Source: Solirubrobacterales bacterium (GTDB taxonomy: Bacteria; Actinomycetota; Thermoleophilia; Solirubrobacterales; 70-9). Taken from it: DNA of 20,162 bases. The position numbers and the translations under genes were made by a program. The notes below the pieces were generated by a model. It was not told the DNA's origin. It ran no database searches and was given only the letters and a program-made list of their open reading frames with translations. The stretch is from the NCBI GenBank assembly GCA_030152805.1, contig JASLIG010000039.1:1-20162 (forward strand), in the 5' to 3' direction. Of the stretch, positions 13,254-20,162 are shown piece by piece (the first letter of the stretch is position 1; each line of letters starts with the position of its first letter).

Positions 13254-13760
13254 TTAGCTGGCTGGCGGCTGGGGCTCGCCCAAGCCGTGGGAGCCGGCTG
13301 CGTTGGCGCCTGTTGCTTGGTCGACGCTGTGGACCACGTCGCCGGGGTCGGCGACTCCGGCGAAGACGAAGTTGTAGTCGTCACCGGCGGCCGTGTCGAA
13401 GTCGACGTCGCCAATCTGGACCAGCCGTTGGTAGACGCTCTGCTGGTAGTTGACGTTCTGGACACGCTCGAGGCGGGTCTCCTGGACCTCGCGGGAGATG
13501 ATTCCCCGTTTGATGTTGAGGCGGCGGTCGGTGATCGTGTAGGTGGTCGAGACGCGCTTGACGAAGCCGATCAACACGGTCAGCACGATCACCGCCAGGA
13601 CGACGAGGAAGACCGTGCCGCTGCTCGAGCCGAAGAGCTTGAAGATCACGCCGAGAATGGCCGCGACCAGGATCCCCTTTAGGTAGAAGCCGAGGATCGC
13701 CCGCCAGGAGGGGTGGCCTTGGAAGATCACTCTCTCTCCCGGACTGAGGTTGAGTGCCAT
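13254..13760 (-). CDS. Membrane protein with bacterial PH domain
   Basis: The 168-residue product starts MALNLSPGERVIFQGHPSW, the typical entry of membrane PH-domain (YdbT/DUF304-like) proteins. Two hydrophobic segments follow (about residues 24-44 and 49-68). Then comes the PH fold with TYTITDRRLNIKRGIISRE and TRLERVQNVNYQQSVYQRLVQIGDVDFDTA, and a flexible Gly/Pro-rich tail. It should sit in the cytoplasmic membrane with the PH domain on the inner face; its role is unknown. An in-frame ATG lies at 13772, but I prefer 13760. A TATGCT box 7 nt before it matches the leaderless pattern, and homologues start near the PGE motif. It is divergent from priA and convergent with metK. Confidence 0.9.
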   Translation of the reverse strand: MALNLSPGERVIFQGHPSWRAILGFYLKGILVAAILGVIFKLFGSSSGTVFLVVLAVIVLTVLIGFVKRVSTTYTITDRRLNIKRGIISREVQETRLERVQNVNYQQSVYQRLVQIGDVDFDTAAGDDYNFVFAGVADPGDVVHSVDQATGANAAGSHGLGEPQPPAS

Positions 13761-13767
13761 CGGCGGC

Positions 13768-13773
13768 AGCATA
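13768..13773 (-). promoter_or_regulatory. Putative -10 box (TATGCT) of the PH-domain gene
   Basis: On the minus strand TATGCT ends 7 nt before the ATG at 13760, with GCCGCCG between. It lies within 49 bp of the priA start, so the two divergent promoters nearly touch. Confidence 0.4.
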
Positions 13774-13796
13774 CCCGCGCCGTCCGCGTCCCTCCA

Positions 13797-13802
13797 TAAC
13801 TT
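13797..13802 (+). promoter_or_regulatory. Putative -10 box (TAACTT) of priA
   Basis: TAACTT ends 6 nt before the GTG at 13809. No Shine-Dalgarno sequence is present, so the priA message is probably leaderless. Confidence 0.4.
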
Positions 13803-13808
13803 CAGCGG

Positions 13809-15998
13809 GTGTCGATTGCCAAGGTCGAGCCGCTGACGACTGCGCGTGCGCTGCGCGGTCCCTTCGACTACCGCTTGCCGGACGCGATGGCCGATCTCGA
13901 GGTCGGCAGCGTGGTCAAGGTGCCGTTCGGGCGCCGCCGCATACTCGGCGTCGTCGTCGGGCTCGCCGAGGGCTCCGAGCTTCCCGCGGAGCGGCTCGCC
14001 GAGCCGATCGAAGCGCTCGAGGCGGGGGCTCCGGCCGAGCTCGTGCGGCTCGGCCTCTGGATCGCCGACGAGTACTGCTCGACCCCTTCGCGCGGCCTGC
14101 AGCTGGTGCTGCCGCCCGGGACGGGCGCCGCCGGCCAGCGGGTGCGCTCGAGGCTGGAGCTGCGGGCTGAGATCACCGCGGCGGGGGAGGCCGCGCTCAG
14201 CGGCGGCGAGCGACTGGGCGTGAAGCAGCGGGCGGTGCTGGAGGCGCTGCGGGCGGGGGAGATGTCCGCGCCGGAGCTGGCCGTCGCGGTGGGGGCGGAC
14301 CGCGGCGTGCTGCGCCGGCTCGAGCGGCGCGGCCTGCTCGCCACCCGCAGCTCACGGGTGCGGCGCCGTCCGGCCCAGCCGCAGGTGGGTGCGAGCGGCG
14401 GCCGACCGCGGCTCCTTCCCGCTCAACAGGCCGCCGTCGAGAGCGTCCTCGCCGCCCTCGACGGCGAGGCGGACGCTCCTCGCGAGCAGCTCCTACACGG
14501 GGTCACCGGCTCGGGCAAGACCGAGGTCTACCTCGCCGCGGTCGAGGCCGCGCTGGCGCGCGGCAAGGGGGCGATCGTGCTGGTCCCCGAGATCGGCCTC
14601 GCGCCGCAGGCGGTGGCGCGTTTCCGCGCCCGCCTCGGCGATCGCTTCGCCGTCCTGCACTCCGCCCTCTCCGACGGCGAGCGCTACGACGAGTGGCGGC
14701 GCCTGCGCGGCGGCGAAGCCAGCGTCTGCGTCGGTCCGCGCTCCGCCGTCTTCGCGCCGCTGCGCGACCTTGGCCTGATCGTGATCGACGAGGAGCACGA
14801 CGCCTCCTACAAGCAGGAGGGCGACCCCTGCTACGACGCCCGCGCGGTCGCCCGCCGGCGCGCCGCCGAGTGCGGCGCCGTCGTCCTCGCCGGCACGGCG
14901 ACGCCGCGGCCCGAGTCCTGGTTGGCGCTGCCGCGCCTGGAGCTGCCCGAGCGCGTCGACGGGCGGCGGATGCCGCCAGTGCGAGTGCTCGACATGCGCG
15001 AGGCCGATCCGCGCTCCGGCGCCTTGCATCCGGACACCTGGACGGCGCTCGAGGGCGTGCGGGCCGCGGCGGCGAAGGCGATCGTGATGGTCAACCGGCG
15101 CGGCTTCGCGCCCTGGCTGACCTGCCGCTCCTGCGGCCACCACTGGGGCTGCCCTGACTGCGACGTCTCGCTGATCGTCCACCGCCACAGCGGGCGGCTT
15201 GTCTGTCACCACTGCGCCCACAGCGAGGCGCTCCCCGGGGCCTGCGGACCTTGCGGCTCGACCACGCTCGCGCGCTCGGGCGTCGGCACCGAGCAGGTCG
15301 AGGCGTTGCTGAGCGAGCGGCTCGCGCCGATGCCGGTCTTCCGCCTCGACGCCGATACCGCCTCCGGGCCCGGCGCCCACGCCCGCATCCTCGCCGCCTT
15401 CGGCGAGGCTGCGAGCGGCGTCCTCGTCGGCACCCAGATGGTGGCCAAGGGCCATGACTTCCCCGAGGTGACGCTGAGCGCGATCCTCGACGCCGATGCG
15501 ACGCTGCGCTTCCCCGACTTTCGCGCCGCCGAGCGCACCTTCGCGATGGTCACCCAGCTGGCCGGGCGCAGCGGGCGCGGCGCCGCCGGCGGCGAGGTGA
15601 TCGTGCAGACGCTGGCGCCGACGGCTCCCAGCATCGTCCACGCCGCCGGCCATGACGCCGCCGCCTTCCTCGCCGAGGAGATCGAGCGGCGGCGGGCGCT
15701 GCACTACCCGCCCTTCTCGCACCTGATCAGGATCGTGCTCAAGGCCGAGGAGGAGCAGCGCCTCGACCGTGCGGCCCTGCGGCTCGCCGAGGATCTCGCC
15801 GCCGCGATTCCCGCCGACACCGACCTGCTTGGCCCGGCGCCGATGTTCCGCGTCCGCAACCGTCACCGCCGCCGCCTGCTGCTCAAGGCCGACCAGCGCG
15901 AGGCCACCGTCACCGCGGTCCGCGAGGCGGTCGAGCGCCTCGCCGCCGACCGCGCCGTGCGCGACGTCGCCATCGGCGTCGACGTCGACCCCCAGTAG
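13809..15998 (+). CDS. priA: Primosomal protein N' (replication restart helicase PriA)
   Basis: PriA recognises stalled or repaired forks and reloads the replisome. The 729-residue protein has an N-terminal DNA-binding domain (RGPFDYRLPD, VKVPFGRRRILGVVVG) and a superfamily 2 helicase core. The core carries an intact Walker A GVTGSGKTEVYL (231-242) and DEEH box at 327-330, followed by HDASYKQEGDPCYDAR. A zinc-binding insertion follows, with eight cysteines (439, 442, 448, 451, 466, 469, 479, 482). Then come the second helicase half (GTQMVAKGHDFPEVTL, QLAGRSGRG) and a C-terminal domain. From memory, many actinobacterial PriA proteins have lost helicase motifs; this one keeps them, so it is probably an active ATPase. 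The GTG follows a TAACTT box by 6 nt. def begins 23 bp after its stop. Confidence 0.96.
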   Translation: MSIAKVEPLTTARALRGPFDYRLPDAMADLEVGSVVKVPFGRRRILGVVVGLAEGSELPAERLAEPIEALEAGAPAELVRLGLWIADEYCSTPSRGLQLVLPPGTGAAGQRVRSRLELRAEITAAGEAALSGGERLGVKQRAVLEALRAGEMSAPELAVAVGADRGVLRRLERRGLLATRSSRVRRRPAQPQVGASGGRPRLLPAQQAAVESVLAALDGEADAPREQLLHGVTGSGKTEVYLAAVEAALARGKGAIVLVPEIGLAPQAVARFRARLGDRFAVLHSALSDGERYDEWRRLRGGEASVCVGPRSAVFAPLRDLGLIVIDEEHDASYKQEGDPCYDARAVARRRAAECGAVVLAGTATPRPESWLALPRLELPERVDGRRMPPVRVLDMREADPRSGALHPDTWTALEGVRAAAAKAIVMVNRRGFAPWLTCRSCGHHWGCPDCDVSLIVHRHSGRLVCHHCAHSEALPGACGPCGSTTLARSGVGTEQVEALLSERLAPMPVFRLDADTASGPGAHARILAAFGEAASGVLVGTQMVAKGHDFPEVTLSAILDADATLRFPDFRAAERTFAMVTQLAGRSGRGAAGGEVIVQTLAPTAPSIVHAAGHDAAAFLAEEIERRRALHYPPFSHLIRIVLKAEEEQRLDRAALRLAEDLAAAIPADTDLLGPAPMFRVRNRHRRRLLLKADQREATVTAVREAVERLAADRAVRDVAIGVDVDPQ

Positions 15999-16009
15999 GG
16001 GGCGGTCCA

Positions 16010-16015
16010 TAGAAT
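16010..16015 (+). promoter_or_regulatory. Putative -10 box (TAGAAT) of def
   Basis: TAGAAT matches TATAAT at five of six positions and ends 6 nt before the GTG at 16022. TCGACC (15985-15990) lies 19 nt upstream as a possible -35 element. This is the strongest -10 match in the window. Confidence 0.5.
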
Positions 16016-16021
16016 TGATCC

Positions 16022-16660
16022 GTGGCCGAGGAAGCGGAGACGACGACCGGCGAGTGCGAGAGCGCGCTCGAAGCCGAACTGCGGGAGCGGCGCGAAGCGG
16101 CGCTCGCGAACGTGGTCAAGTTCGGCGACCCGGTGCTGAAGAGCGTGGCCTCGCCGGTGCGCGAGTTCGGGCCGGAGCTGCGCGCCGAGGTGGAGCGCAT
16201 GGTGGGGATCATGCGCGACGGGATGGGGGTTGGCCTCGCCGCCACTCAGCTCGGCATGCTGCGCCGCCTGCTTGTCTTCCAGGCCGGCCCCGACAGCGAG
16301 CCGACGGCGCTGGTCAATCCGGCGATCGAGTGGCTCTCGGACGAGGTGGTCGTCGCCGAGGAGGGTTGCCTCAGCCTGCCGCGGGTCTCGATGGACGTCG
16401 AGCGGCCCCTGCACGCCCGTTTCAGTGGCCGCGACGTCGACGGCGAGGAGATCTGGATCGAAGCGTCTGGCCTGGAGGCACGCGTGCTCCAGCACGAGCT
16501 CGACCACCTCGACGGCGTGTTGATCCTCGACCGGGCCCCGCGCGCCCAGCGCAAGGGGGCCCTGCGGGCACTGCGCGAGGGCGGCAGTTACAGCCCCATG
16601 CCCGAGGAGCAGGTCGAGGGCGACGAGGGCGAGCACCGCGAGCCGAAGCACACGGCGTGA
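16022..16660 (+). CDS. def: Peptide deformylase
   Basis: It removes the formyl group from the N-terminal methionine of new proteins. The 212-residue protein holds the three family motifs: GVGLAATQ (69-76), EGCLS (114-118, metal ligand Cys116) and QHELDHLDG (157-165, ligands His158 and His162, catalytic Glu159). About 30 residues precede the usual start of the fold (VKFGDPVLKSVA), and a charged tail of about 40 residues follows the core, so it is longer than the typical 150-190. The GTG follows a TAGAAT box by 6 nt. fmt begins 7 nt after the stop. The def-fmt pair, deformylation and formylation of Met, is a widespread operon. Confidence 0.96.
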   Translation: MAEEAETTTGECESALEAELRERREAALANVVKFGDPVLKSVASPVREFGPELRAEVERMVGIMRDGMGVGLAATQLGMLRRLLVFQAGPDSEPTALVNPAIEWLSDEVVVAEEGCLSLPRVSMDVERPLHARFSGRDVDGEEIWIEASGLEARVLQHELDHLDGVLILDRAPRAQRKGALRALREGGSYSPMPEEQVEGDEGEHREPKHTA

Positions 16661-16667
16661 GCGACAC

Positions 16668-17573
16668 GTGAGGACCGTCTACCTCGGCACCTCGGAGTTT
16701 GCCGCGGCGGTGCTGCGCGCGCTGGCCGCCTCACCGCACCGGCCGCTGCTCGTGGTCGCCCCGCCCGACCGCCCCAGGGGCCGTGGACGCCGTACGCAGC
16801 CGCCGCCGGCGGCGGAGGCTGCGGCTGAGCTCGGGCTCGACCTGCTCCAGACCGCAAACGTCAACGAGGGCGACGCGCTGGAGCGGATCCGCGCCCTGCG
16901 GCCCGAGGCGCTCGCCGTCTGCGCCTTCGGCCAGCTGATCCGCGAGCCGCTGCTCTCGGAGTGGCCGATGCTGAACGTGCACCCCTCGCTGCTGCCCCAC
17001 TGGCGCGGCGCCGCCCCGATCGAGCGCTCGATCATGGCCGGCGAGGAGCGCACGGGGGTCTGCGTGATGCGCGTCACCGCCGGCCTCGACGCCGGTCCGG
17101 TCGCTCTCTGCGAGGAGCTGCCGATCGGTCCTGAGGAAGACTTCGAAGCGCTCTCGGCGAAGCTGGCAACGCTCGGTGGAGAACTGCTGGTTCGCGCTTT
17201 CGATTTACTGGCGGGCGAGCAGCTCGGGTTCACCGAGCAGGACGACGGAGCTGCCACCTACGCGGAGAAGATCTCGCCCGAGGAGCGCCGGCTCGACCCC
17301 TCGCGGCCCGCGGCCGAGCTCGCCCGCACCGTGCGCGCCCTGACCCCGCACGTCGGCGCCTACCTCGAGACCAGCGGCGGCGAGAGGCTCGGCGTGCGCC
17401 GTGCCCGCGCCGTCGACGTCGGCGTCAAAGCGGGCGACGTGAAGGCCGAGTGGGGAGCGCTGCTGGTCGGCTGCGGCCGAGGGGCGCTGCGGCTCGAGGT
17501 CGTGCAACCGCCGGGGGGCAAGCCGATGGCCGCCGACGCTTACCTGCGCGGCCACTCGCTGCCCAAGCTGTGA
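16668..17573 (+). CDS. fmt: Methionyl-tRNA formyltransferase
   Basis: It formylates initiator Met-tRNA using 10-formyl-tetrahydrofolate. The 301-residue protein starts with the family's RTVYLGTSEFAAAVL and carries the catalytic triad Asn103, His105 and Asp141 (NVHPSLLP and GLDAGP). The signature SLLPHWRGAAPIERSI spans 107-122. The C-terminal tRNA-binding domain follows from about residue 205 (TYAEKISPEERRLD). The length is typical. The GTG at 16668 is 7 nt after the def stop. Its own stop overlaps the rsmB GTG (GTGA), so def, fmt and rsmB form one translationally linked unit. Confidence 0.96.
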   Translation: MRTVYLGTSEFAAAVLRALAASPHRPLLVVAPPDRPRGRGRRTQPPPAAEAAAELGLDLLQTANVNEGDALERIRALRPEALAVCAFGQLIREPLLSEWPMLNVHPSLLPHWRGAAPIERSIMAGEERTGVCVMRVTAGLDAGPVALCEELPIGPEEDFEALSAKLATLGGELLVRAFDLLAGEQLGFTEQDDGAATYAEKISPEERRLDPSRPAAELARTVRALTPHVGAYLETSGGERLGVRRARAVDVGVKAGDVKAEWGALLVGCGRGALRLEVVQPPGGKPMAADAYLRGHSLPKL

Positions 17574-18862
17574 TCTCGCCGGCGCGCCAGCTCGCCTTCG
17601 AGACGATCTGGGCGACCTTCGAGCGCGAAGCCCACACCGAGCGGGCCTTTCGCCAGGCGGTCGAGGAGCACGGGCTGGCGGGGCGCGAGCGCGCCCAGGC
17701 CCAGCGGCTCGCTTACGGGACCGTGCAGCGCCGCGGCACGATCGACGCCGGTCTCGAACGCCTCGCTGACAGGCCGCTGCGAAAGCTCGACCCCGCCGTG
17801 ATCGCCGCCCTGCGGTTGGGCATGTTCGAGCTGATCTTCGCCGACGCGACCCCTGACCACGCCGCCGTCGATCAGGCCGTCGAGCTGGTCAAGCGGGCTG
17901 GCGCTGCCCATGCCTCCGGCTTCGCCAACGCCGTCCTGCGCCGCGCCAGCCGCGAGCGCGAGGAGCTGGTCGAGTCGCTGCTGGGCGACGATTCGACCCC
18001 CGAGGCGGCCGCGATCGCGCACTCGGCGCCGCTATGGCTGGCGCAGATGTGGTGGCGCGAGCTCGGTGCCGAGGACGCCCGCGCCCTGCTCGCTGCCTGC
18101 AACGAGCCGCCGGAGACCGCCTTCCGCGTAAACACACTCACCGCCGGGCGCGAGGCGGCTCTCGCCAAGCTGCTGGACGCCGGCGTCGACGCCCGCTCGG
18201 CAGACGGCGAGTGGCCGCTGGCGCCGCCGGAGATGATCGTGGTCGAGGGCCCCACCGGCGACCTCGTCCCCGAGCTGATCGCGGCCGGTGAGCTGACGCC
18301 GCAGAGCCGCGGCTCTGCGGCCGCGGTCGAGGTGCTCGACCCGCGGCCGGGCGAGCAGGTGCTCGACCTCTGCGCCGGTCCCGGCATCAAGACCGGCCAG
18401 ATCGCGGCGCGGATGAGCGACCGCGGCGAGGTGATCTCGGTCGAGGCCGATCCCGAGCGAGCGGCCGAAGTCGCCGCCCAGGCGCAGCGGCTGGGCCTGC
18501 GCAGCGTCACCGTGATCGAGGCGGACGTGGGCGAGGCCGGGATGGCGCCCGTCTTCGACCGGGTCCTGGTCGACCCGCCGTGTTCGGACCTCGGCGCCCT
18601 GGCCTCGCGCCCCGACGCCCGCTGGCGCAAGTCGCCGGCGACGATCGAGCGGCTCGTCGCCGAGCAGGCCAAACTGCTCCAGCGCGGCTTGGAGGCGCTG
18701 CGCCCCGGCGGCACGCTGGTCTACTCGACCTGCACGATCAGCACTTGCGAGAACGAGCGGCAGCTCGACGCCGAGTACTCGATCCAGCTGCGCCCGGACC
18801 GCGATCGCACCACCGGCTTCTTCATCGGCCGGGTGAAACGCGATGATGGTGGCGATGACTGA
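17570..18862 (+). CDS. rsmB: 16S rRNA (cytosine-5) methyltransferase RsmB
   Basis: RsmB methylates a cytosine of 16S rRNA (C967 in E. coli) with S-adenosylmethionine. The 430-residue protein has an N-terminal NusB-like RNA-binding domain (SPARQLAFETIW to about residue 140, with LRLGMFELIF and DHAAVDQAVELVK). A Rossmann methyltransferase domain follows. The SAM motif reads LDLCAGPGIKT, from about residue 264 (usually LDLCAAPGGKT). The two functional cysteines are Cys338 in DPPCSDLG and Cys388 in YSTCTIS. The frame is open further upstream inside fmt, but the family begins at GTG 17570, which overlaps the fmt stop. Its end overlaps the next ORF by 8-20 nt. The def-fmt-rsmB order is common in bacteria. 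Confidence 0.95.
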   Translation: MISPARQLAFETIWATFEREAHTERAFRQAVEEHGLAGRERAQAQRLAYGTVQRRGTIDAGLERLADRPLRKLDPAVIAALRLGMFELIFADATPDHAAVDQAVELVKRAGAAHASGFANAVLRRASREREELVESLLGDDSTPEAAAIAHSAPLWLAQMWWRELGAEDARALLAACNEPPETAFRVNTLTAGREAALAKLLDAGVDARSADGEWPLAPPEMIVVEGPTGDLVPELIAAGELTPQSRGSAAAVEVLDPRPGEQVLDLCAGPGIKTGQIAARMSDRGEVISVEADPERAAEVAAQAQRLGLRSVTVIEADVGEAGMAPVFDRVLVDPPCSDLGALASRPDARWRKSPATIERLVAEQAKLLQRGLEALRPGGTLVYSTCTISTCENERQLDAEYSIQLRPDRDRTTGFFIGRVKRDDGGDD

Positions 18863-19097
18863 GCCGGGCGAGGGCGAGAGCGGGATCATGCGCCGGGCGG
18901 CGTGCCCCGGCTGCGGCGAACCCTGGCTGCGCCCCACACAGCTCCCGGGCCGCTTCCGCTGCGTGTACTGTCTGCGCCGCTTCGAGCTCGTCTCGCAGTG
19001 CCCCAACTGCGGCGAGCACCAGACGATCATCCGGATGAGCACCACAGAGGACATGACCTGTCAGATGTGCGGGGACTCGATGTTGAGGCCCGTATGA
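18855..19097 (+). CDS. Small zinc-ribbon protein (four CxxC motifs)
   Basis: Function is unknown. The product of about 80 residues has four CxxC pairs: CPGC, CVYC, CPNC and CQMC. These suggest two zinc-ribbon sites, separated by the phrase RRFELVSQ and ended by DSMLRPV. The layout recalls small YfgJ-like zinc-ribbon proteins, but this is a loose resemblance. In-frame ATGs lie at 18843, 18846 and 18855. I prefer 18855, which overlaps the rsmB stop by 8 nt. Its own stop overlaps the rpe ATG (ATGA). Being wedged between rsmB and rpe with overlaps on both sides makes it a real co-translated gene. A nucleic-acid or ribosome-linked role is only a guess from context. Confidence 0.82.
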   Translation: MTEPGEGESGIMRRAACPGCGEPWLRPTQLPGRFRCVYCLRRFELVSQCPNCGEHQTIIRMSTTEDMTCQMCGDSMLRPV

Positions 19098-19780
19098 GCG
19101 AGCGGATGCGCGAGGTGCTGAGCTCGCCGCGCGTCGCGCCGTCGATCCTCTCGGCGAACTTCTCGAAGCTCGGCGCGCAGGTTGAGGAGGTGCTTGACGC
19201 TGGGGCGCGGGTGATCCACGTCGACGTGATGGACGGGCACTTCGTCCCGCCGATCACGATCGGGCCGCTGGTCGCCGCCTCGATCGCCGAGCAGGTGCAC
19301 GCGGCGGGCGCCGTCGTCGACGTCCACTTGATGATCGAGCAGCCCGAGCGCCACATCGAGGCCTTTGCCGAGGCCGGCGCCGACTCGATCACCTTCCACG
19401 CCGAGGCGACCGCCCACGCCAACCGCACCCTCGCGGCGATCCGCGAGCTCGGCTGTCTGGCCGGCATCGCGATCAATCCCGGCACCCCGGTCGAGGCCGT
19501 CGCCGAGCTGCGCGACCTCGCCGACATCGTCCTCTGCATGACCGTCAACCCCGGCTGGGGCGGCCAGGCCTTCGTCCCTAGCTCGCCTGACAAGGTCTCA
19601 CGGCTCGTACCGCTGGTCGGCAACGCCAAGATCGAGGTCGACGGTGGCGTCGACGCCTCTACCGCAGGCTCTGTCGCCGCGGCCGGAGCCTCGCTCTTCG
19701 TCGCCGGCTCCGCCGTCTTCGGCGCCGCCGACCCGGCCGCGGCATACACCGAGATCGCCGAGGCGGCAGGCGCGGCCTAA
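19094..19780 (+). CDS. rpe: Ribulose-phosphate 3-epimerase
   Basis: It interconverts ribulose 5-phosphate and xylulose 5-phosphate in the pentose phosphate pathway, which also supplies the erythrose 4-phosphate used by DAHP synthase. The 228-residue TIM barrel shows APSILSANF (15-23), the metal-binding HVDVMDGHFVPPITIG (42-57), VDVHLMIE (His78), CMTVNPGWGGQAF, EVDGGVD and the phosphate-binding AGSAVFG. The frame runs open far upstream through the zinc-ribbon gene. The homologous part and the ATGA overlap with that gene's stop point to ATG 19094. Its stop overlaps by 4 nt the stop of the minus-strand gene that follows. Confidence 0.96.
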   Translation: MSERMREVLSSPRVAPSILSANFSKLGAQVEEVLDAGARVIHVDVMDGHFVPPITIGPLVAASIAEQVHAAGAVVDVHLMIEQPERHIEAFAEAGADSITFHAEATAHANRTLAAIRELGCLAGIAINPGTPVEAVAELRDLADIVLCMTVNPGWGGQAFVPSSPDKVSRLVPLVGNAKIEVDGGVDASTAGSVAAAGASLFVAGSAVFGAADPAAAYTEIAEAAGAA

Positions 19781-20162
19781 CGGGCGATCAGGGCCCCGAT
19801 GACCTCCTGCCACCAGGCTTGCTCGGCAGGATCATCCTCACCGACTCGTTGCGCCCGGCGCTCGCACCAGCGGGCCACCGCGCGCCGGTCGCCGACCGCA
19901 ACCGCGGCCTCCGAGGTCAGCGCGTAGCGCCCGTCGACCAGGGCGACCAGGGCGCTCGAGCTGTCGCGGCGACTGCGCAGCACCGAGGCGACGGCGATGC
20001 CGTTGATTTCGGTTGGCGCCGAGGGGTCGGCGATCGTGCCGCCGGGGCCGACCGAGAAGATCTGCGGCGAGCCACGCCGCGGCAGCCGTGGCGGGGCCGG
20101 CGTCCCGATCGGCCCCTCGTGCCAGCGCTTGGTCAGCTCCTCGACCTCCTCGCGCAGCTCGC
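19777..20162 (-). CDS. Unrecognised protein, C-terminal part (cut by window edge)
   Basis: I do not recognise the family. Reading leftwards from the window edge, the frame is open from 20160 to TAG at 19779-19777, giving at least 127 residues. The start lies outside the window. The GTG at 19983 is probably internal, since the upstream frame continues with coding-like composition. The visible part begins with an acidic helix (ELREEVEELTKRWHEG), then a Pro/Arg-rich linker and a segment ADPSAPTEINGIAVASVLRSRRDSSSALVALVDGRYALTSEA. It ends in a helix-rich, Trp-containing tail (DPAEQAWWQEVIGALIAR). There are no membrane segments or recognisable catalytic motifs. It overlaps the rpe stop by 4 nt, tail to tail, leaving no space for a separate terminator. 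Confidence 0.7.
   Translation of the reverse strand, partial: ELREEVEELTKRWHEGPIGTPAPPRLPRRGSPQIFSVGPGGTIADPSAPTEINGIAVASVLRSRRDSSSALVALVDGRYALTSEAAVAVGDRRAVARWCERRAQRVGEDDPAEQAWWQEVIGALIAR

Noticed and set aside
12891..13257. Two short plus-strand frames (12891-13142 and 13060-13257) after metK
   Set aside because: They run through the terminator stem and the composite inverted repeat, have no ribosome-binding site, and their composition is dictated by the palindromes.
14493..16010. 505-residue minus-strand frame opposite priA
   Set aside because: An antisense shadow with repeated Gly/Ala/Val/Arg runs and no domain. PriA motifs are intact on the other strand.

Overview
The window is a densely packed, high-GC bacterial chromosome segment. 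I infer a deep-branching actinobacterium, most likely of the Thermoleophilia/Solirubrobacterales type. The grounds are the strong bias for C- or G-ending codons, the actinobacterial-style tryptophanyl-tRNA synthetase with a KMSTT signature, frequent GTG starts, and many genes whose start codon lies 6-8 nt after a TANNNT box with no Shine-Dalgarno site (apparently leaderless mRNAs). The species cannot be fixed from sequence alone. I see no CRISPR array, transposase, prophage, tRNA or rRNA gene.

Layout. 1-1523: two head-to-head trpS genes. The left copy is cut by the window edge. They are separated by a large palindrome. 1551-2252 (minus): a secreted protein of unknown function. 2323-4418: scpA, scpB (chromosome condensation partners of SMC) and rluB (rRNA pseudouridine synthase), with a 26-bp perfect-arm hairpin between scpB and rluB. 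4415-9638: an aromatic amino acid block, made of aroH-type chorismate mutase, a hisC-like aminotransferase, a leader region, type I DAHP synthase, prephenate dehydrogenase with an ACT domain, and EPSP synthase. 9681-12991: cmk, der and metK. 12992-13253: a non-coding interval with a terminator-like stem and a 161-bp composite inverted repeat. 13254-13760 (minus): a small membrane PH-domain protein. 13809-19780: priA, def, fmt, rsmB, a small zinc-ribbon gene and rpe, several with overlapping stop and start codons. 19777-20162 (minus): the 3' part of an unrecognised gene, overlapping rpe tail to tail.

How the parts work together. The aromatic block holds the entry step (DAHP synthase), EPSP synthase, the chorismate branch point, the tyrosine-branch dehydrogenase and a likely transaminase. 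The most notable new item is an unannotated 30-codon ORF (5941-6033) in front of DAHP synthase. Its end reads FSYFWRFS-stop, so it holds Phe, Tyr and Trp codons and is followed by two stem-loops. This looks like a ribosome-mediated attenuator that senses all three aromatic amino acids. Together with the duplicated trpS pair, it makes aromatic amino acid supply and tryptophan charging a theme of the window. The def-fmt-rsmB part covers N-formyl-methionine handling and ribosome modification.

The hunt yielded the aromatic leader peptide, the inverted trpS duplication, four intergenic palindromes, a recurrent leaderless TAGGCT promoter box, a 7-codon bridge ORF between scpA and scpB, and a codon-usage shift inside rluB.
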